Shown: positions 25,888 through 42,830 of the stretch, piece by piece | Layout: each line of letters begins with the position of its first letter | How positions within the stretch are numbered: the first letter of the stretch is position 1 | DNA from: Isoperla grammatica | Taxonomy: Eukaryota; Arthropoda; Insecta; Plecoptera; Perlodidae | Direction: 5' to 3' | DNA length: 64,000 nt | Assembly (NCBI GenBank): GCA_945910005.1 | Contig: OX246741.1 | Location: 5,820,788 to 5,884,787, forward strand | Translations under genes and position numbers: made by a program | The notes under the pieces: generated by a model | The model's input: only the letters and a program-made list of their open reading frames with translations | Told to the model about the DNA's origin: nothing | Database searches by the model: none

Positions 25888-27780
25888 GTGAGTACGTTTG
25901 GTGTTGTTGAATTTATGTGCTGCACTGTACACACTTGTAAGTTGTATCTGTAGTTCATGGGACTTATACGGTCCATATTTGCGCTCAAGAAATTGAATTC
26001 AAGTTGGATGAAAAGTGAAATATTTTTTCTTTCAACTCGTTTCACTAAAAGTCGAATTTAAATAACTTAAATAAATACATAATTTTGTTTGGGTCAGTAG
26101 TTTAGAAAATTTAACTGTGTGTGCTTGTATTCCTTTAGATTTAACTGAATTTGACGAATTACTTTCAGTTGGTCTAGATACTGATTTGTACGTCTGCAAA
26201 CCCAGGATTACTGTCTGCAAACAACTAAACACAGCAACCGTGCCAAGTGACCCCCAGGTCTAGACTTTTCGCCTGAATTCTTCATTATCTAGGTATCTAG
26301 TTTACGTAAAATAAATGTATATAAAGTGCTTGTTGTCTGTAGTTCAATGAGCATACTTTTAGGAAACTACTAATAGATACGTTTGGTATTTGAACAGTTG
26401 AGAAGGAATGCCTTCTTTTACCGAGTAAAACCTTGTTAAACTTTCATTTAGTATTACCGGTGATGGGAAGTGGACTCACAACCCCATAAATCACAGTACC
26501 ATGCATTATCTGTGGGATACACTAACCAGTAGATTCTCAGCCTTACGTTTATCGGCGGAACCTTCGAAAACGCAAGAGCACAAATAGGATTCTTATCTCC
26601 TCGATAATAGAATGGGGTCTTCATGGGAAGTAAATCCTGTATTCTATTATCAACTCGGATAGCTTTTCATCCCCTGAGAAGTTGTTGATCACTGTGACAA
26701 TCGGTTTGGTTAAGGTTAGGATATCGCTAGCACTAGGGCCCGCTAGAGGGGTAAGGGGGAATGCAACATAGTTTGCCGTACATTGGAGTAAAGTATCCAT
26801 ATCTTCGGAACTAATAAAGCTATGAAGGTGATCGTGGACTTTTTAAAAAGCTTAAATCATCAGCTTCAATTGTATCTATAAATTGATTACTAATGTTTAT
26901 AATTACATAATGTTAATGCTCTTTTAATTAACATCTGTAAAATTGAGTTCTAGATCGATATTTAGACCAAATATTAATCCAGCAACGAAATTCAAACGTT
27001 TTTGCATAAAACGCATAAATTGTGAGGTCTAACCGCAGGTATATTTTCAATTTTCAAACTCGACTTCAATGAAAAAAATAATTAATGAAACTGAATTAAA
27101 TTGTCTATTGTTTGTGAATATGATATGATATTAACAAAAGACCGACAGTTAGACCTTGCATTTGGTTCTAGAAATTGAATGCTTTTTAAATTTTTAAGAT
27201 ATCTTACACCGTTCTCAAACTATCAATTAAATTAGTTTTTAAAGTTTTAAGAATTATTTTGTTCGACAAGGAGCGCTTAGAGTGGCAGTGTTTGGAACTC
27301 GGTAGTAAGTTGACTATTCATTCGCGGGAAGGACAAAATGCAACTTTGGAACAGATTAATGCTTGTCACCTGTCACATACCTAATTACACTATAATTATG
27401 TGGTCGTACCGCATGGATAGTTCGATACTGAAATGCAGCTCAACGATGCTCGCCTGCACCTACGCTTACAATTATTTCGAAATTTCACTTGTGTTAATAT
27501 CGGCCTAATCTACAAGATATCTACGATACACTTTGTAGTTTGTAAAGATTATCAATTTACACCATTTGAGACAGACTCTCAACCGCGTATCACCAGTAGG
27601 CCTACTGAGATGAGAATCCATGAATGTGTTTTGGGAAGCTGCATAAGCAACCAGACCTAATAATTTATGCGAGGACGAAAATTCGTTGTTTGTATGTCAC
27701 ATACTAATATTAAATATGGGTTAATTAGCAATATGTGATAAGATGGTTTCGTGATCACTTGTTATTGGTATGTTTATTGC
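25888..27780. other. Intron, no gene recognised
   Basis: AT-rich sequence without a credible exon or repeat beyond short simple tracts. Confidence 0.5.
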
Positions 27781-27782
27781 TT

Positions 27783-27825
<43 letters not shown>

Positions 27826-27829
27826 TTAC
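27783..27829. repeat. (TTTA)n microsatellite
   Basis: About 11-12 uninterrupted TTTA units. Confidence 0.97.
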
Positions 27830-27882
27830 AACGCCAAATGACATTCACAAGTACAACGTTACATATAGCACAAAAGATATTG

Positions 27883-28820
<938 letters not shown>

Positions 28821-29030
28821 TTTTTTTTTTTTTTTTTTTTTTTAGTTTATTTTTATTTTTATTTAAGTTTTATACATTTTTAAATCTTGGTATAATTTAC
28901 ACAGTATACAATAAATAAAAGTACACATTTAGAAAAATAAACCAACACAAAATAATATAATATCAAAATCACAACAATCACATATAATAATAATTAAATC
29001 ATAACTCTCAACAAAGTGAATATTTAAATT

Positions 29031-29079
29031 AATCGCTTTGCCCACTAAGCTTATAGAAGCTTAACAGTGGGCTTCGCTT
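29031..29079 (-). other. 3' UTR hairpin of the LINE
   Basis: AATCGCTTTGCCCACTAAGC with its TT end pairs with AAGCTTAACAGTGGGCTTCG across a 4-nt loop, allowing small gaps. A 3' stem-loop is a common recognition structure of LINE reverse transcriptases. Confidence 0.7.
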
Positions 29080-29307
29080 CAAATTAAAATAAAAAATATT
29101 GGAGCGGCATACATTCATGAGAAAAAAACTAAACAATATTCAATTTTCTTATACATCACAATAAAAGTCTACAATAAATTTAACAAACAAGGATAATTTA
29201 TATTTTGAACAAAGGCAACAGACAATGATAGATCAATACACACTTTGCCACGAGTCTGGTGCACCAACTACAGAGAAAAATTGGAACGCGGAGAAAGTAA
29301 AGACAAA

Positions 29308-30636
29308 CTAAATTAACGATAGAAGATAAAGTCTTAATCCTTTTTTGATTTCAAATAATTTGGTCAAGTTAATTAAATTATCAGGCAAATTGTTAAATGT
29401 GACTGGGACTAAAAACTCAAAACACCTTTGGCCATACTTGTTTATACACCTAGGAACTTCATACTTCAATTTTGACTGACTGCGAGTATTTAAATTTCTA
29501 CATAACACAATTTTATACTCACTGATAAAGTAATATTTTAATATTAATTGATACAAAAACAGTTGTTCAACTGGTAGAACATTGCACAAATAATAGGCAT
29601 CACGAGTCGAATGAATTTGAACATTGTGTGGTCTTATTTCACGCACAAGTTTATTTTGCAAAAATTTTATTTTATTCAAATGAAAAACAGTAGCAGACCC
29701 CCATGCCAGAAGACCGTACGCTATGACAGACTCTGTAAGCGCCAAATAAACATTACGACGCGCAGAAAAGGGCAAAACGTATTTTAAAAAGTAGCACTGC
29801 CTGAGGCAAGCCCTTAATCTATTACAAACCGCTTCAATCTGGGGTCTCCACCTAAAATGCTTATCAATGACTAAACCTAAATATACATGAGTGTCAACAT
29901 TCTCGACAAAGTCCAGACACACACACGTAACCGGATCGACCTGATTATGTAAACATTCACTTGTGTGACTTATCACCCTAACTTCCTGGTGAGCATCCCT
30001 GTTATGAGGCGTACACAAATGAATAAGTTTAGTCTTACTGATATTAATTACTAATTCTGCATCATGAATCTCTTTTAATAAGTTGATAAAATCAATCTGC
30101 ATACGCAACTCAGCAATTTTAAAATCTCTGTGAACCGATACTAACAAAATGTCATCAGCATACATAAAAACATAACAGTATTGAAAACATTTAACCAAAT
30201 CGTTTACGTACACTAAGAACAAAATAGGACCTAAAATTGAACCTTGGGGAACCCCAGCATTAACCCCTCGTTCGTGACTGAAAACGCTTCCTACCTTTAC
30301 CCTAATACGACGATTTGTTAAATAGTTTTTAAACCAACTCAAAATGGGTCCACGAATACCAATTCGCTCTAAACATTGCAACAATTTAGCATGATTTAGT
30401 GTATCAAAAGCTTTGCTTAAATCTACAAACATAGCAACTATGTGCATGTTATCATTTAATTTGTTATTAACTAAATTTGAAAATTTCACGAGCAGATCAG
30501 TGGTACTCTTGCCTTTTTGAAACCCAAATTGATTGGCGTTAATAATTTTAAATTTATCTAAATAGTTGCAAAGTGCGTCCGCTACCACACGCTCCATTAC
30601 CTTCTCAACCACCGAGAGCAGTGCAATTGGTCTGTA
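29308..30636 (-). CDS. Reverse transcriptase domain of a non-LTR retrotransposon, 5' partial
   Basis: This frame copies retrotransposon RNA into DNA by target-primed reverse transcription. The open frame has no frameshift. From its first internal Met (434 codons to the stop) it shows FGFQKGKST at about 29-37, DLSKAFD at 64-70 (catalytic Asp), GVPQGSILGPILF at 120-132 and the catalytic YADD at 151-154. A C-terminal thumb-like part includes YLGLVIDKHF.W. The coding frame continues upstream as YRPIALLSV before meeting the microsatellite, so the endonuclease and ORF1 are missing. Motif order fits the CR1/Jockey group rather than R2/R4; the clade needs a phylogeny. No ATG at the truncated end is meaningful, so it is probably not expressed as a functional element. 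Confidence 0.93.
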   Translation of the reverse strand, partial: YRPIALLSVVEKVMERVVADALCNYLDKFKIINANQFGFQKGKSTTDLLVKFSNLVNNKLNDNMHIVAMFVDLSKAFDTLNHAKLLQCLERIGIRGPILSWFKNYLTNRRIRVKVGSVFSHERGVNAGVPQGSILGPILFLVYVNDLVKCFQYCYVFMYADDILLVSVHRDFKIAELRMQIDFINLLKEIHDAELVINISKTKLIHLCTPHNRDAHQEVRVISHTSECLHNQVDPVTCVCLDFVENVDTHVYLGLVIDKHFRWRPQIEAVCNRLRACLRQCYFLKYVLPFSARRNVYLALTESVIAYGLLAWGSATVFHLNKIKFLQNKLVREIRPHNVQIHSTRDAYYLCNVLPVEQLFLYQLILKYYFISEYKIVLCRNLNTRSQSKLKYEVPRCINKYGQRCFEFLVPVTFNNLPDNLINLTKLFEIKKGLRLYLLSLI

Positions 30637-30662
30637 ATAATAAAAAAAAAAATAAAAATAAA

Positions 30663-34241
<3,579 letters not shown>

Positions 34242-34249
34242 CTAATGGT

Positions 34250-34781
34250 TAGAGATGCAAGTTTTTCGCAATGCGCGATAAAACGAAAAGTGTAACAAAA
34301 CACTCTAGAGTGCTGGTTTTAACATTTCTTTACGTTATGCATCACTGGGATTCAGATTCAAATCGCGAAATAACACCATAAAATGCTTATAAAACGAATT
34401 ATGAGTTTATTCCCGATATAACACCATAATTGCCACTTTCTAGCAAAATAACACCATTATTAACATAATTGGTAATTTTGTATTCCCTTCTGTTCAAATC
34501 TTCACAAGAATTACGAGATAAAAAGCAAAAATAAGCCGTCCGCATCATCACCACTTACTTCTCTGCAGTCTAATCTAATCTTTGACGCCCATCATTATGT
34601 ATACATTTAGGGCCATACACATATAATAGTTTAGAAAATGTAACCTTTTTTTAGTTTTATCAATGATTTGATGTAAAAACGTGATTTTCGATTACAAAAA
34701 CAATAACACCACAAAACACCATAATTCTCAATTTCTCAAACGAAAAGTGAAGAAAAATAAAACCATTTTCTTGCATCTCTA
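34250..34781. mobile_element. hAT-type MITE, 532 bp, TSD CTAATGGT
   Basis: An exact 8-bp duplication CTAATGGT (34242-34249 and 34782-34789) flanks perfect 12-bp inverted ends TAGAGATGCAAG and CTTGCATCTCTA. The interior is AT-rich with repeated ATAACACCATAA motifs and no transposase. The ends differ from the CAGTGGCG family, so this is a second hAT family. Confidence 0.92.
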
Positions 34782-34789
34782 CTAATGGT

Positions 34790-37171
34790 TCATTATTGCA
34801 CCACCCAAATATGGAGTATCTTTGATATTTAAAAATAGATTTTGGTCGATTTCGCAACCGTAAACATGATGGGGTAATGGTATATATAGAATATCTAGAG
34901 TAAACTGTCATCACCTTCATCAAACTGCATGTCTACATTGCCAAATATTAACGGGCATGGCCACTTATCATAAATCTACATGTTTGTAATAGTGAAAGGT
35001 GTGTCGAGTGTACCTGGCATAAAAAGGTTTCCTTGAGTACTGGAAGCTTTTATCTGTATTATCGTAAACTGAGAATAGCGAAGGTATCGATTTTTATTTG
35101 GGTGAGTTCCGTAGTGCTACAATGATGTAAAAGTGTGCTATTTTTGTTTTCTGACCAACCTTCAAAAATACGAAATCATTTTCAAGACACATTGTGTGCC
35201 TACTATAAACAAAGCTTCAACATGAATGAAATCATCTGCCAACACTCTACAAGAATGCTGATAACTCACATTTATATTTTCAGTAACGTACACCCAAGTG
35301 ATAATGCTGATAATATTTGTATACTGAGACCAATAAATGTATGGCGTATGCATTATTCGTGTAGATTTGATTATTAAAACGAAAGTTTGGTACTAGCAGT
35401 TATTAAATATCGTAAAGGCAGATACATTTCTGTCTTCTGAGAAGTGACTTATTTAGTCACTAACGCAGTTGGTAGGGTTGCATTACAATTTACATCCATT
35501 GCTTACTAAGCGATGCACAACGGACACTTTGAACACAACTTTGCCTACTCGACAAAATTTAGATTTTAGTTCTTGTTGTTGGTAACATGATTATTTTGTG
35601 ATACGCTATACAGAGTTGATGGTGTTGGCATTATTCACTGAATGGTGCCAACTAGAGGGAAATAACATTCCCTAGGAGTGTGGTTTCATCATTGAAACTA
35701 TATCAATAATGCGTATTAGCGATAAAGGGGGTTCACTGAACTTTAAAAGTCCCCACCATGGAATATATACCTGTATATACGAACAACAGACGAATATTCA
35801 TCTTGTGGAGATAAGCCTCATCATTTTAGGATAAACTGTTACCGGAAACGATAAGTTGCATAGACAACCATTGTTGTCTAATGCGTTTTTCACCAGTCTA
35901 GCAAAGAGACGCCAGCTTACTAAAAATACATTTGCAGCTGAGCATCTGCTGAAGAATTTCAGGAAATGGTTGTTGAAAACCAAATCCGAAGTATTTGCTA
36001 AGGGTCTTCCGATAGATCAGCTAGCGATGCTCATTGCACAGTGTAACAGGTTTACAACACTCATTAAAAAAGGTTTTATTATTATAATAAATACAAAACA
36101 ATTGCATACAACACGCTGAAAACCTTTGCAGCATCATCAGCCGAAAAGAAGTAATATAGCAACCAAAGAGTGAAAGAGTGGTACTGTATTTACATTTTAT
36201 AACGTGTGGGAAATGAAAAATTATATTTTTATATTTTTCACCAATTTCATTTGCAGAGGTGGGTGTCCCACGCCAGTATATTTTCCAGGGGGGGGGAGGG
36301 GGATAGGCGCAAGCCCCCCTCGCGACGCCCATAAATGTCACTAGTAATTATTGTAACAGAAAGCTATACAAATAATCATTTTAATATTTTGAGTAACATT
36401 GATTACTTCGGAGTGGGCTACGCACGAAGGGTGTATGCAAATTAATGTTTTTTGTTTACAACAATTATACAAAACCCTATCATAGCTGCCATCCAAGTTG
36501 ACCAATCACAGGCCAAACATGCGACGACAGACCATGTGTATAGTAACGTAAAACACACAGCATGGAAACCCGCAACTCTAAAACCTTCCGAACAATGTTC
36601 TGCAGTCATTGTTATACATTGTAAATATGACCGATGCTATTTTCAGCCAATTCTCTCCGTGATCATGACAGCTTGGGTACATTTTGAGTGCTCGATTGTT
36701 TGTGTTAGGAAACATGCAATGCCAAAACATTGAGCTGGTAATAAGTTACACTAACTTGCATTACTTTGTGGCCTCATAGACGCAACATTGCTTTAAATAC
36801 AACACATAAACAGATTTACCGTAAAGAGGTGACGAAGGCAAAGTGGACTCATTACCAGTATATTTTCATCTCTTTATAGGATAGTAAGAGATTCCTCTTT
36901 TAAATTCAAGTCACTTTCATGACATATCTCATACTCATTCTCACTCATAATCAAATCTGCTATTGCTTATATCTATTCAAACGACCGTAGAGTGGAGAAA
37001 TTACGGTTCTATGTCTACATCAGCCAAAATAAATATTTTGTATTATAAAATATAATGCTAGGTAGTGGGGGTGAGGGGGGTAGAGGTGTCTGTGAGTATA
37101 CAAAACAACCCATGACGATAAAAACTCATTTAAATATAGACGAACGAAGTCAAACCAATCGAGTGTCTTCC
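34790..37171. other. Intron, no gene recognised
   Basis: Includes a degenerate poly-G MITE-like stretch at 36245-36340, related in inverse orientation to 8590-8725. The open frames at 35856-36119 and 36452-36733 show no domain. Confidence 0.45.
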
Positions 37172-37228
37172 AACATAGAAGATATTTCGTTCTCAACACG
37201 GTGTTGAGAACGAAATATCTTCTATGTT
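37172..37228. repeat. Perfect 28-bp palindrome
   Basis: Arms 37172-37199 and 37201-37228 are exact inverse complements around one central G (37200). The left arm starts AACATAGAAGATATTTCGTT. Pairing stops abruptly beyond both arms. Confidence 0.97.
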
Positions 37229-39170
37229 CGATCACCTAAAACGCATTTTCGACAATGTTTTCAGCTTTCCTTTGACGAGGCAAAGTTTCAGTGACGCAAC
37301 ATCATGTTTGTCAAACGAGTGTTCTATAATAACAATGCTATTTTGTATCGTGTGGGTGAGAGATGTGAACAGACAAGTTATAGAAGAAGTCGTGGCAATA
37401 ATCCAAAGTGTCTTCTCCGTTGAGGGAGATTCATAATACGTGTCTGTAGAATGTTATTAATTACTTTTAAAGTGAGTTATTCGTTGTTATATTAGTGGCT
37501 GAAGGTACCAACACAAAAAACAAAAGAATGGAAATTTTATTTCATAGGATTATGGAAATATTTTGTCGAAGATTTGGGAGTTGTAAGGGAAAGTATCTAT
37601 CCTGCTTTGAAAAATTGTGGCACATTTACTGTACATCAATGTGTTCACATTGTAACGCTACATTCTTTACGAATCTGAGCTAGAAAAACGTGTACAAAAT
37701 TACAATACCATTCAAAAACTCAATATTTTCAAAGACACATGATTTCCGTTGAGCACTAATATTTTGCCCTAATTATCTCTTCTAGATCTTGCAAAACACC
37801 GTAGATAATTTTTTTGAGTGGGGATTTCAAATTGAGTTAGTGTGAGGTTGTTCTAAAAATATCTCATCACCCTCTCTAGATTCAAAATAGTCGTATACTA
37901 CATTGTGCATAATAACTGCACAGATTATAAATAAGTCACGGGTACGATCTGTACATGCTTGGCTGCTGTGTTAGGTGAGATGCATTGTGTGTGTGTGGGG
38001 GGGGGGGGGGGGGGGGGGGGGTTAGAGAGAGGGAAAGACTTGTGAAAGAGGACAGGGTTGTGAAGTAAACGAGGAATGTTCTAAAATAAAAGCAACTAGT
38101 AGTTCTGGTCGCCTGAGCTCGTGGACATGGGAAAGCAACCTGGCGTCAAGAATAACCGTAAATAATTCTGATACAACAATTACTCACGCCTGTTACTACA
38201 CGGCTAAGCAAACCTAGGGCTTCTCCTATTTATAACAGTATGACTAAAGCTCAATATTTTAAAGGATGAGTTGTCTTGTGGACTTTGCTTGGTCACTTCC
38301 GGTAAAGAGTTGCGTAACAGATCGAGTAACAAACTGAGTAATGGAATCATCTTCATAGTTACATTCTTGTATGTGCTTTATACATGGTCAAACTTTCCGT
38401 TCAACTTTTATGAAATCAATAAGTTTGATGGTTAGTTGAAACAAACGTTGAACACCCATTTAGACGGGCAGTCGAATTGAAGCAAAGATTCTCATGTAGG
38501 CTACACACTGCGAAGGCAGATGTAGAGGTCTTATACGGGTAATGGTCATCAGTAATCATTCGATGATATTACACATAAACATGGTTATTTTGATAATCCA
38601 TCAAGTTTTAGGTAAGGTCTTCCATTTTCGTAGGACTATATCAAGTTGGTTCCCTGGCTCTACCGGTACCACTAACTACCATCAGTACATACAAAACCGC
38701 CTTAGATTTCTAGTTTAGTTGATACTGTCCCGTATAGTTAATACATGAATAATTTAGCTTCAATAACAGATGTAGACATTTTGTTTATCGAAGTCGCTTA
38801 ATCAAAAAGAAACCGAATTGGTCTAATTGTATTTGGATATGTTGATGTCCCGTCATCTTAATTCAAAAGCTAACGTGCAATCGTTCTCCAATATGTCCAG
38901 CCAGTTATAAGCTAGCTCAGCTGAATTCTGGCACGCGACTTACTTGTATACACATCTCACTGATCATGTAAATAGTGCACCATTAACTGATGTGTTGACG
39001 AAATGCAATTTATCAACTAGTTGGAATAAAATCATCGGTTTTCCTCTTGTGTCATTCTAAAGACCGCGCAATTGCTTGTTACAATTTTTATTTTACTTTA
39101 TTGTAATTAAGGCCAGTGTAGGGCACAGTGCCCTCTTTAGCCTGATGAGTGATGATTGATGACTGATAAT
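37229..39170. other. Intron, no gene recognised
   Basis: Contains the longest poly-G run seen (25 G at 37997-38021, after a GT tract). No credible exon. Confidence 0.5.
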
Positions 39171-39171
39171 G

Positions 39172-39265
39172 AGGAAGTCTGGTACCGGCACGTAGTCTAC
39201 TCCTGTCAAAAAGTACCAAGGGGACCATCGGCTTTACGTCCCACCCGAAAGGACAATGTAACATT
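39172..39265 (+). repeat. Dispersed repeat with TGGTACCGGCACGTAG core
   Basis: GGTACCGGCACGTAGTCTAC and TCCTGTC recur at 48133-48160 with one or two changes, both after a GATGA-rich stretch. The family is unknown to me. Confidence 0.6.
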
Positions 39266-41770
39266 GGCCAATCATATAGGTTCATTCCACTAACATGACC
39301 AGGAAAAAAACTCTAATATTCTCAAATACATCCCAAAAATTTATATTTTAACACCGTTTTTCAAACCTATAATAATATGTTTGTTGTGTAGCGTTTAAAC
39401 GATATTTTTACTGATTTTAATGTGTGAGCAACCATTTAGTTTCAACACGAAACAAACCGAGCAGTAGACGAGAAGAACGAAGCTGTTATACACAAGCTAT
39501 CTACCTCTCCAATCTGCTTTAACCAACGGTAACTAGTGTTTCGGAGGAGAGCGGTCACCCACCCTCCTCCTGACCTAACCTGAGGTTGCTTCAACTTCAG
39601 TGTCCGTATGGGAACCGGCTAAGCGACCGCGGCTAAACCGTTGGTTGCATGTTGCAATGTTACACGTGTGATAAGCGCATTGCGTGTCTAGTGGGGAATC
39701 CCTTCAATACCGCTTGCATGAAGTAAGTAAGATTACAACAAGTCATTGGAAGTGACGGCTCGTACACATCGAACAGGGATAATCCTGCAATCAGATCAAG
39801 GCTGTATAGGACGGCCAGTTTTCACCTGTGAACATGTGTCTAAATGTTGCATAGTTTGTAAGGATGTACAAAACAAATGAAGACGACGATGCGTGTACAA
39901 TGTACGACACAAACATTGAGAAACTAGCCACGGTCATTTCGTTTTACGAATTTGTATTTTAAAAAAACTATTTTTCAATTGTATCAAATCCTTTATTCAT
40001 ATTTCAATTCAAACAATGTAAAATTTAAGATATGTACATTATTCTTCCTGGGAGCAGAGAACTATTTTGCTTTTCCTTAAAGGTCAAAAGCGCCCTGTGA
40101 ACCTTTACCTTGTAGTTAATACCTAATGCACAATATTCCTATAGTTTTAGACTATTGTGGCTAAGTATCAGTAATAGATTTAAAATGTCACTATATTCAA
40201 TATTTCCATACTTTTTGATTATAGAACTCTGTCTTTTCTGTCTGTAGCTTCAAAATCAGCCTCACTAAATAATTATCATAAATATTTATTAGTAGTAACA
40301 TCCTTGTGAAATAAATAAAGGCAACGTGGTTTGTTTTGATCTCTCAAGAGTAACTGGGCTACACATCTATCTAGTTTTTTCTGTTTTGTTACCGATGATA
40401 TTTTTAGTACACTGGAAGTAGTCTGGCTAATTTTAACATTGATAAGCTTTATGATTGATGTTAGGGGCTTCTCTTAAAAGCTATTTTTAAGAAGAAGTAC
40501 CGGTAGCTTCACTTTATTTAGTCCTTGAGGATCTAATAACAAGAAACGAATTATAATTTCGAACAAAAAGTAACAAAATAAATTAAAAATAACTCGTAGT
40601 TTGTTGTGTGTTTAGTATTTATTTGCCTCAGTTTGATGTGACGAGCAAGGCATAAGGTAAAATGACATGTTTTGAAAAATAAACGACTGACGTTCACATT
40701 TACAAAGAGCAAAACGAAGAAAGAACCAATAACGGTATTCACATTTAATAAACTCAACTGTTTTAGACCGAGTTGGTGGTTTGTTTAACTACTGGAGTGC
40801 GTACAAGACAAGGCGGCGAGAAATAAACACAAAAAAAACAAAATATGTAGATGCAGGAAAGAAATTAACCAATTCCCGCATCGTGAAATTCTTTTACGGA
40901 GAATCGGATAGTTTTCGGAATGCTCTAAAAGTTCGTATATGAAACAGAAATATCCATCGAATTAATATTAGATTTTAAATAATATTTGTAACCACCAAGT
41001 GTCAATAATTTGTGATCTCACACTATCACAATGACTTGAATAAACCGAGCGTAGCTAAAAATTTGCTTTATTGATTTTGGTGGCACAAAAATGAACTAAT
41101 GTACAGTTGATGTTTGACTGTCAACTGTTGAATATGTAAAAGGCGGAGACAATGGGTACCGCTTAGCAGCGCCATCTCTTGACAGTTGTAGTAGCGTACG
41201 ATTGATGTAGTTTATCGGTAAAGTAATACCGGCCAGCAGGTGTGGGACAAACTCGCGCTTCAAAGCTTCTTATACAATGTGGCACTCGGCCAATCAGATC
41301 GCACTAATTAGACACGTGGATTAACACGTGCGAGGAGGGGTTAACCGTACACGTGTCTGTTTGGGGCGTCAAAGCTTGTCCTTGGAAGATTAAGAGGACT
41401 CGCTGAGGTTAGCGCGGAGGCAAATACAAGCACTGAGACGACTGATTTTTTCAGTTAAACGATTACTACGATAATTTTCATATTTGGTCATATCCTTAAT
41501 TAAGAAACGATATACTCGCTCCAGTTAACACATTTTAAAAACAGTCACCCAATTTTTAGTGAAAAATTGAGAAACTTCTTGATTTCACTCAACTTTCCCG
41601 AAATTCGTTTGCTTATTTTAAATGACTGGAATTTTTTTAAACATATTTTCGAACAACAACAAGCAGCTTAAATCAACCTGAGTGCAAATGTTAACTTTCA
41701 AAACTCTCGGTTAAATGGTTCAAAGGGAATTTTCCTTTTACAAAACGCATGTTTTGTGTTCCAATTTATT
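39266..41770. other. Intron, no gene recognised
   Basis: AT-rich with no recognisable exon. GC content rises after about 41150. Confidence 0.45.
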
Positions 41771-41774
41771 TTAT

Positions 41775-41965
41775 TCTCTCGGCCGCTACCTCGCCCTAAC
41801 GGTTGAAAGGCGCAGCGCTTGCAGCCGAGGTTTGAACGCTCGAGACGTCTCCTATTGGCCGGCGGGTTTCACCTCCCCGCGCACCGCGCACCGAAACTAT
41901 CCGTGCAACAGATATCATTATCAGCTCGAGTCGAGCGTGGTTTCTGGCGATGGGATGGGAGAGAG
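41775..41965. promoter_or_regulatory. GC- and CpG-rich patch, possible promoter
   Basis: A CpG-dense block in an AT-rich intron contains TCTCCTATTGGCCGGCGG (an inverted CCAAT context) and GCGCACCGCGCACCG. No first exon with a donor is evident, so its role as an internal promoter is only inferred. Confidence 0.3.
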
Positions 41966-42136
41966 CCAAGCTGCCTAACGTTAGATATGGAGTATGTACC
42001 AGTACCAGAGATGGGCAACCAATCAAGTCTATTGGTACTGGTACGCCAGCGAATTTCAAAGTCTCATTGTTGAGTGACTAATTACTAATTAGACTCTCAA
42101 AGGTCTCATTCCACACTTTGCAGACTTGGTAATAGC

Positions 42137-42661
42137 CAGGCCCGTAGGAACTCTAAATCAAGTGGGGGGGGGGGGGGGGGAGGGAGAATTGTGAGCGCGA
42201 AGCGCGGATAACTCGCGGGGTCTAGGGCGGAGCCCCAGCCTCCGGAGGCCTTTTCGCCGACGGCGAAAAATTTTATTGCTATATTAGTTATTTCTCGATT
42301 TTTAGGCTTAAATAAATACGTTTTGAGGGCCCTAACCCGCCTCTTCCCTAATTACGTCACTGACCTCAAGCACCCATTCGCTTTTATTTTGTAATGCTAC
42401 AAAGTACAAACAAAGGCAGAGGAAATGTATCTTGTGTCGAAGATCTTGGCTTTCTCCGGGGCGTGGGGCCCTCTGAGTTTCTGCAAATATTATTTTCTCT
42501 TGTGAAATATGAAATTTAGTTGGTGAATGTTTACCCGGGTATCCGTGTGGTATTGTATGTCGGAATGTGCCTAACACGCTAAATTGGGTGGGTCACAGGA
42601 AAAAGTGTGGGGGGGGGGGAATCTCCCCCCATTCCCCCCCCCCCCCCTTCCTATGCGCCTG
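42137..42661. mobile_element. hAT-type MITE, 525 bp, TSD GTAATAGC
   Basis: An exact 8-bp duplication GTAATAGC (42129-42136 and 42662-42669) flanks ends CAGGCCCGTAGGAA and TTCCTATGCGCCTG, inverted with two mismatches. It contains a 17-G run and, near the right end, G and C runs. A nested fragment ending AATTACGTCACTG near 42355 suggests a composite history. Confidence 0.88.
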
Positions 42662-42689
42662 GTAATAGCATTCAAAGACAATGAGTGGA

Positions 42690-42830
42690 GACACAAACTG
42701 TTGATGAAGGAAATTACAAAAAACTGTCCCACGTAGGACCAGAACCTACGTTCCTCGGTGTTTTATGCTTGGGAACTGCCTGCACTTGCAGTCCCCTGCA
42801 CTCTTATCATATGCGTTTCCGCGGACGGCT
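42690..42830 (-). repeat. tRNA-like SINE relic
   Basis: GATGAAGGAAATTACAAAAA followed by a degenerate inverse T arm (GGACCAGAACCTACG) matches the layout of 11440-11535 and 60640-60745. Confidence 0.4.

Larger units (their letters stand above)
28821..30640 (-). mobile_element. 5'-truncated non-LTR retrotransposon (CR1/Jockey-like)
   Basis: The element runs on the minus strand. Its 3' end is a ~23-nt poly-A (T run at 28821-28843), preceded by a 460-bp 3' UTR holding a strong hairpin (arms 29031-29052 and 29057-29079). Its 5' end is truncated at the YRPIALLS motif and joins (AAT)n through a short A-rich stretch. Both flanks are (AAT)n of the same orientation, so the target-site duplication cannot be read. 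The intact frame suggests a recent insertion. Confidence 0.9.
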
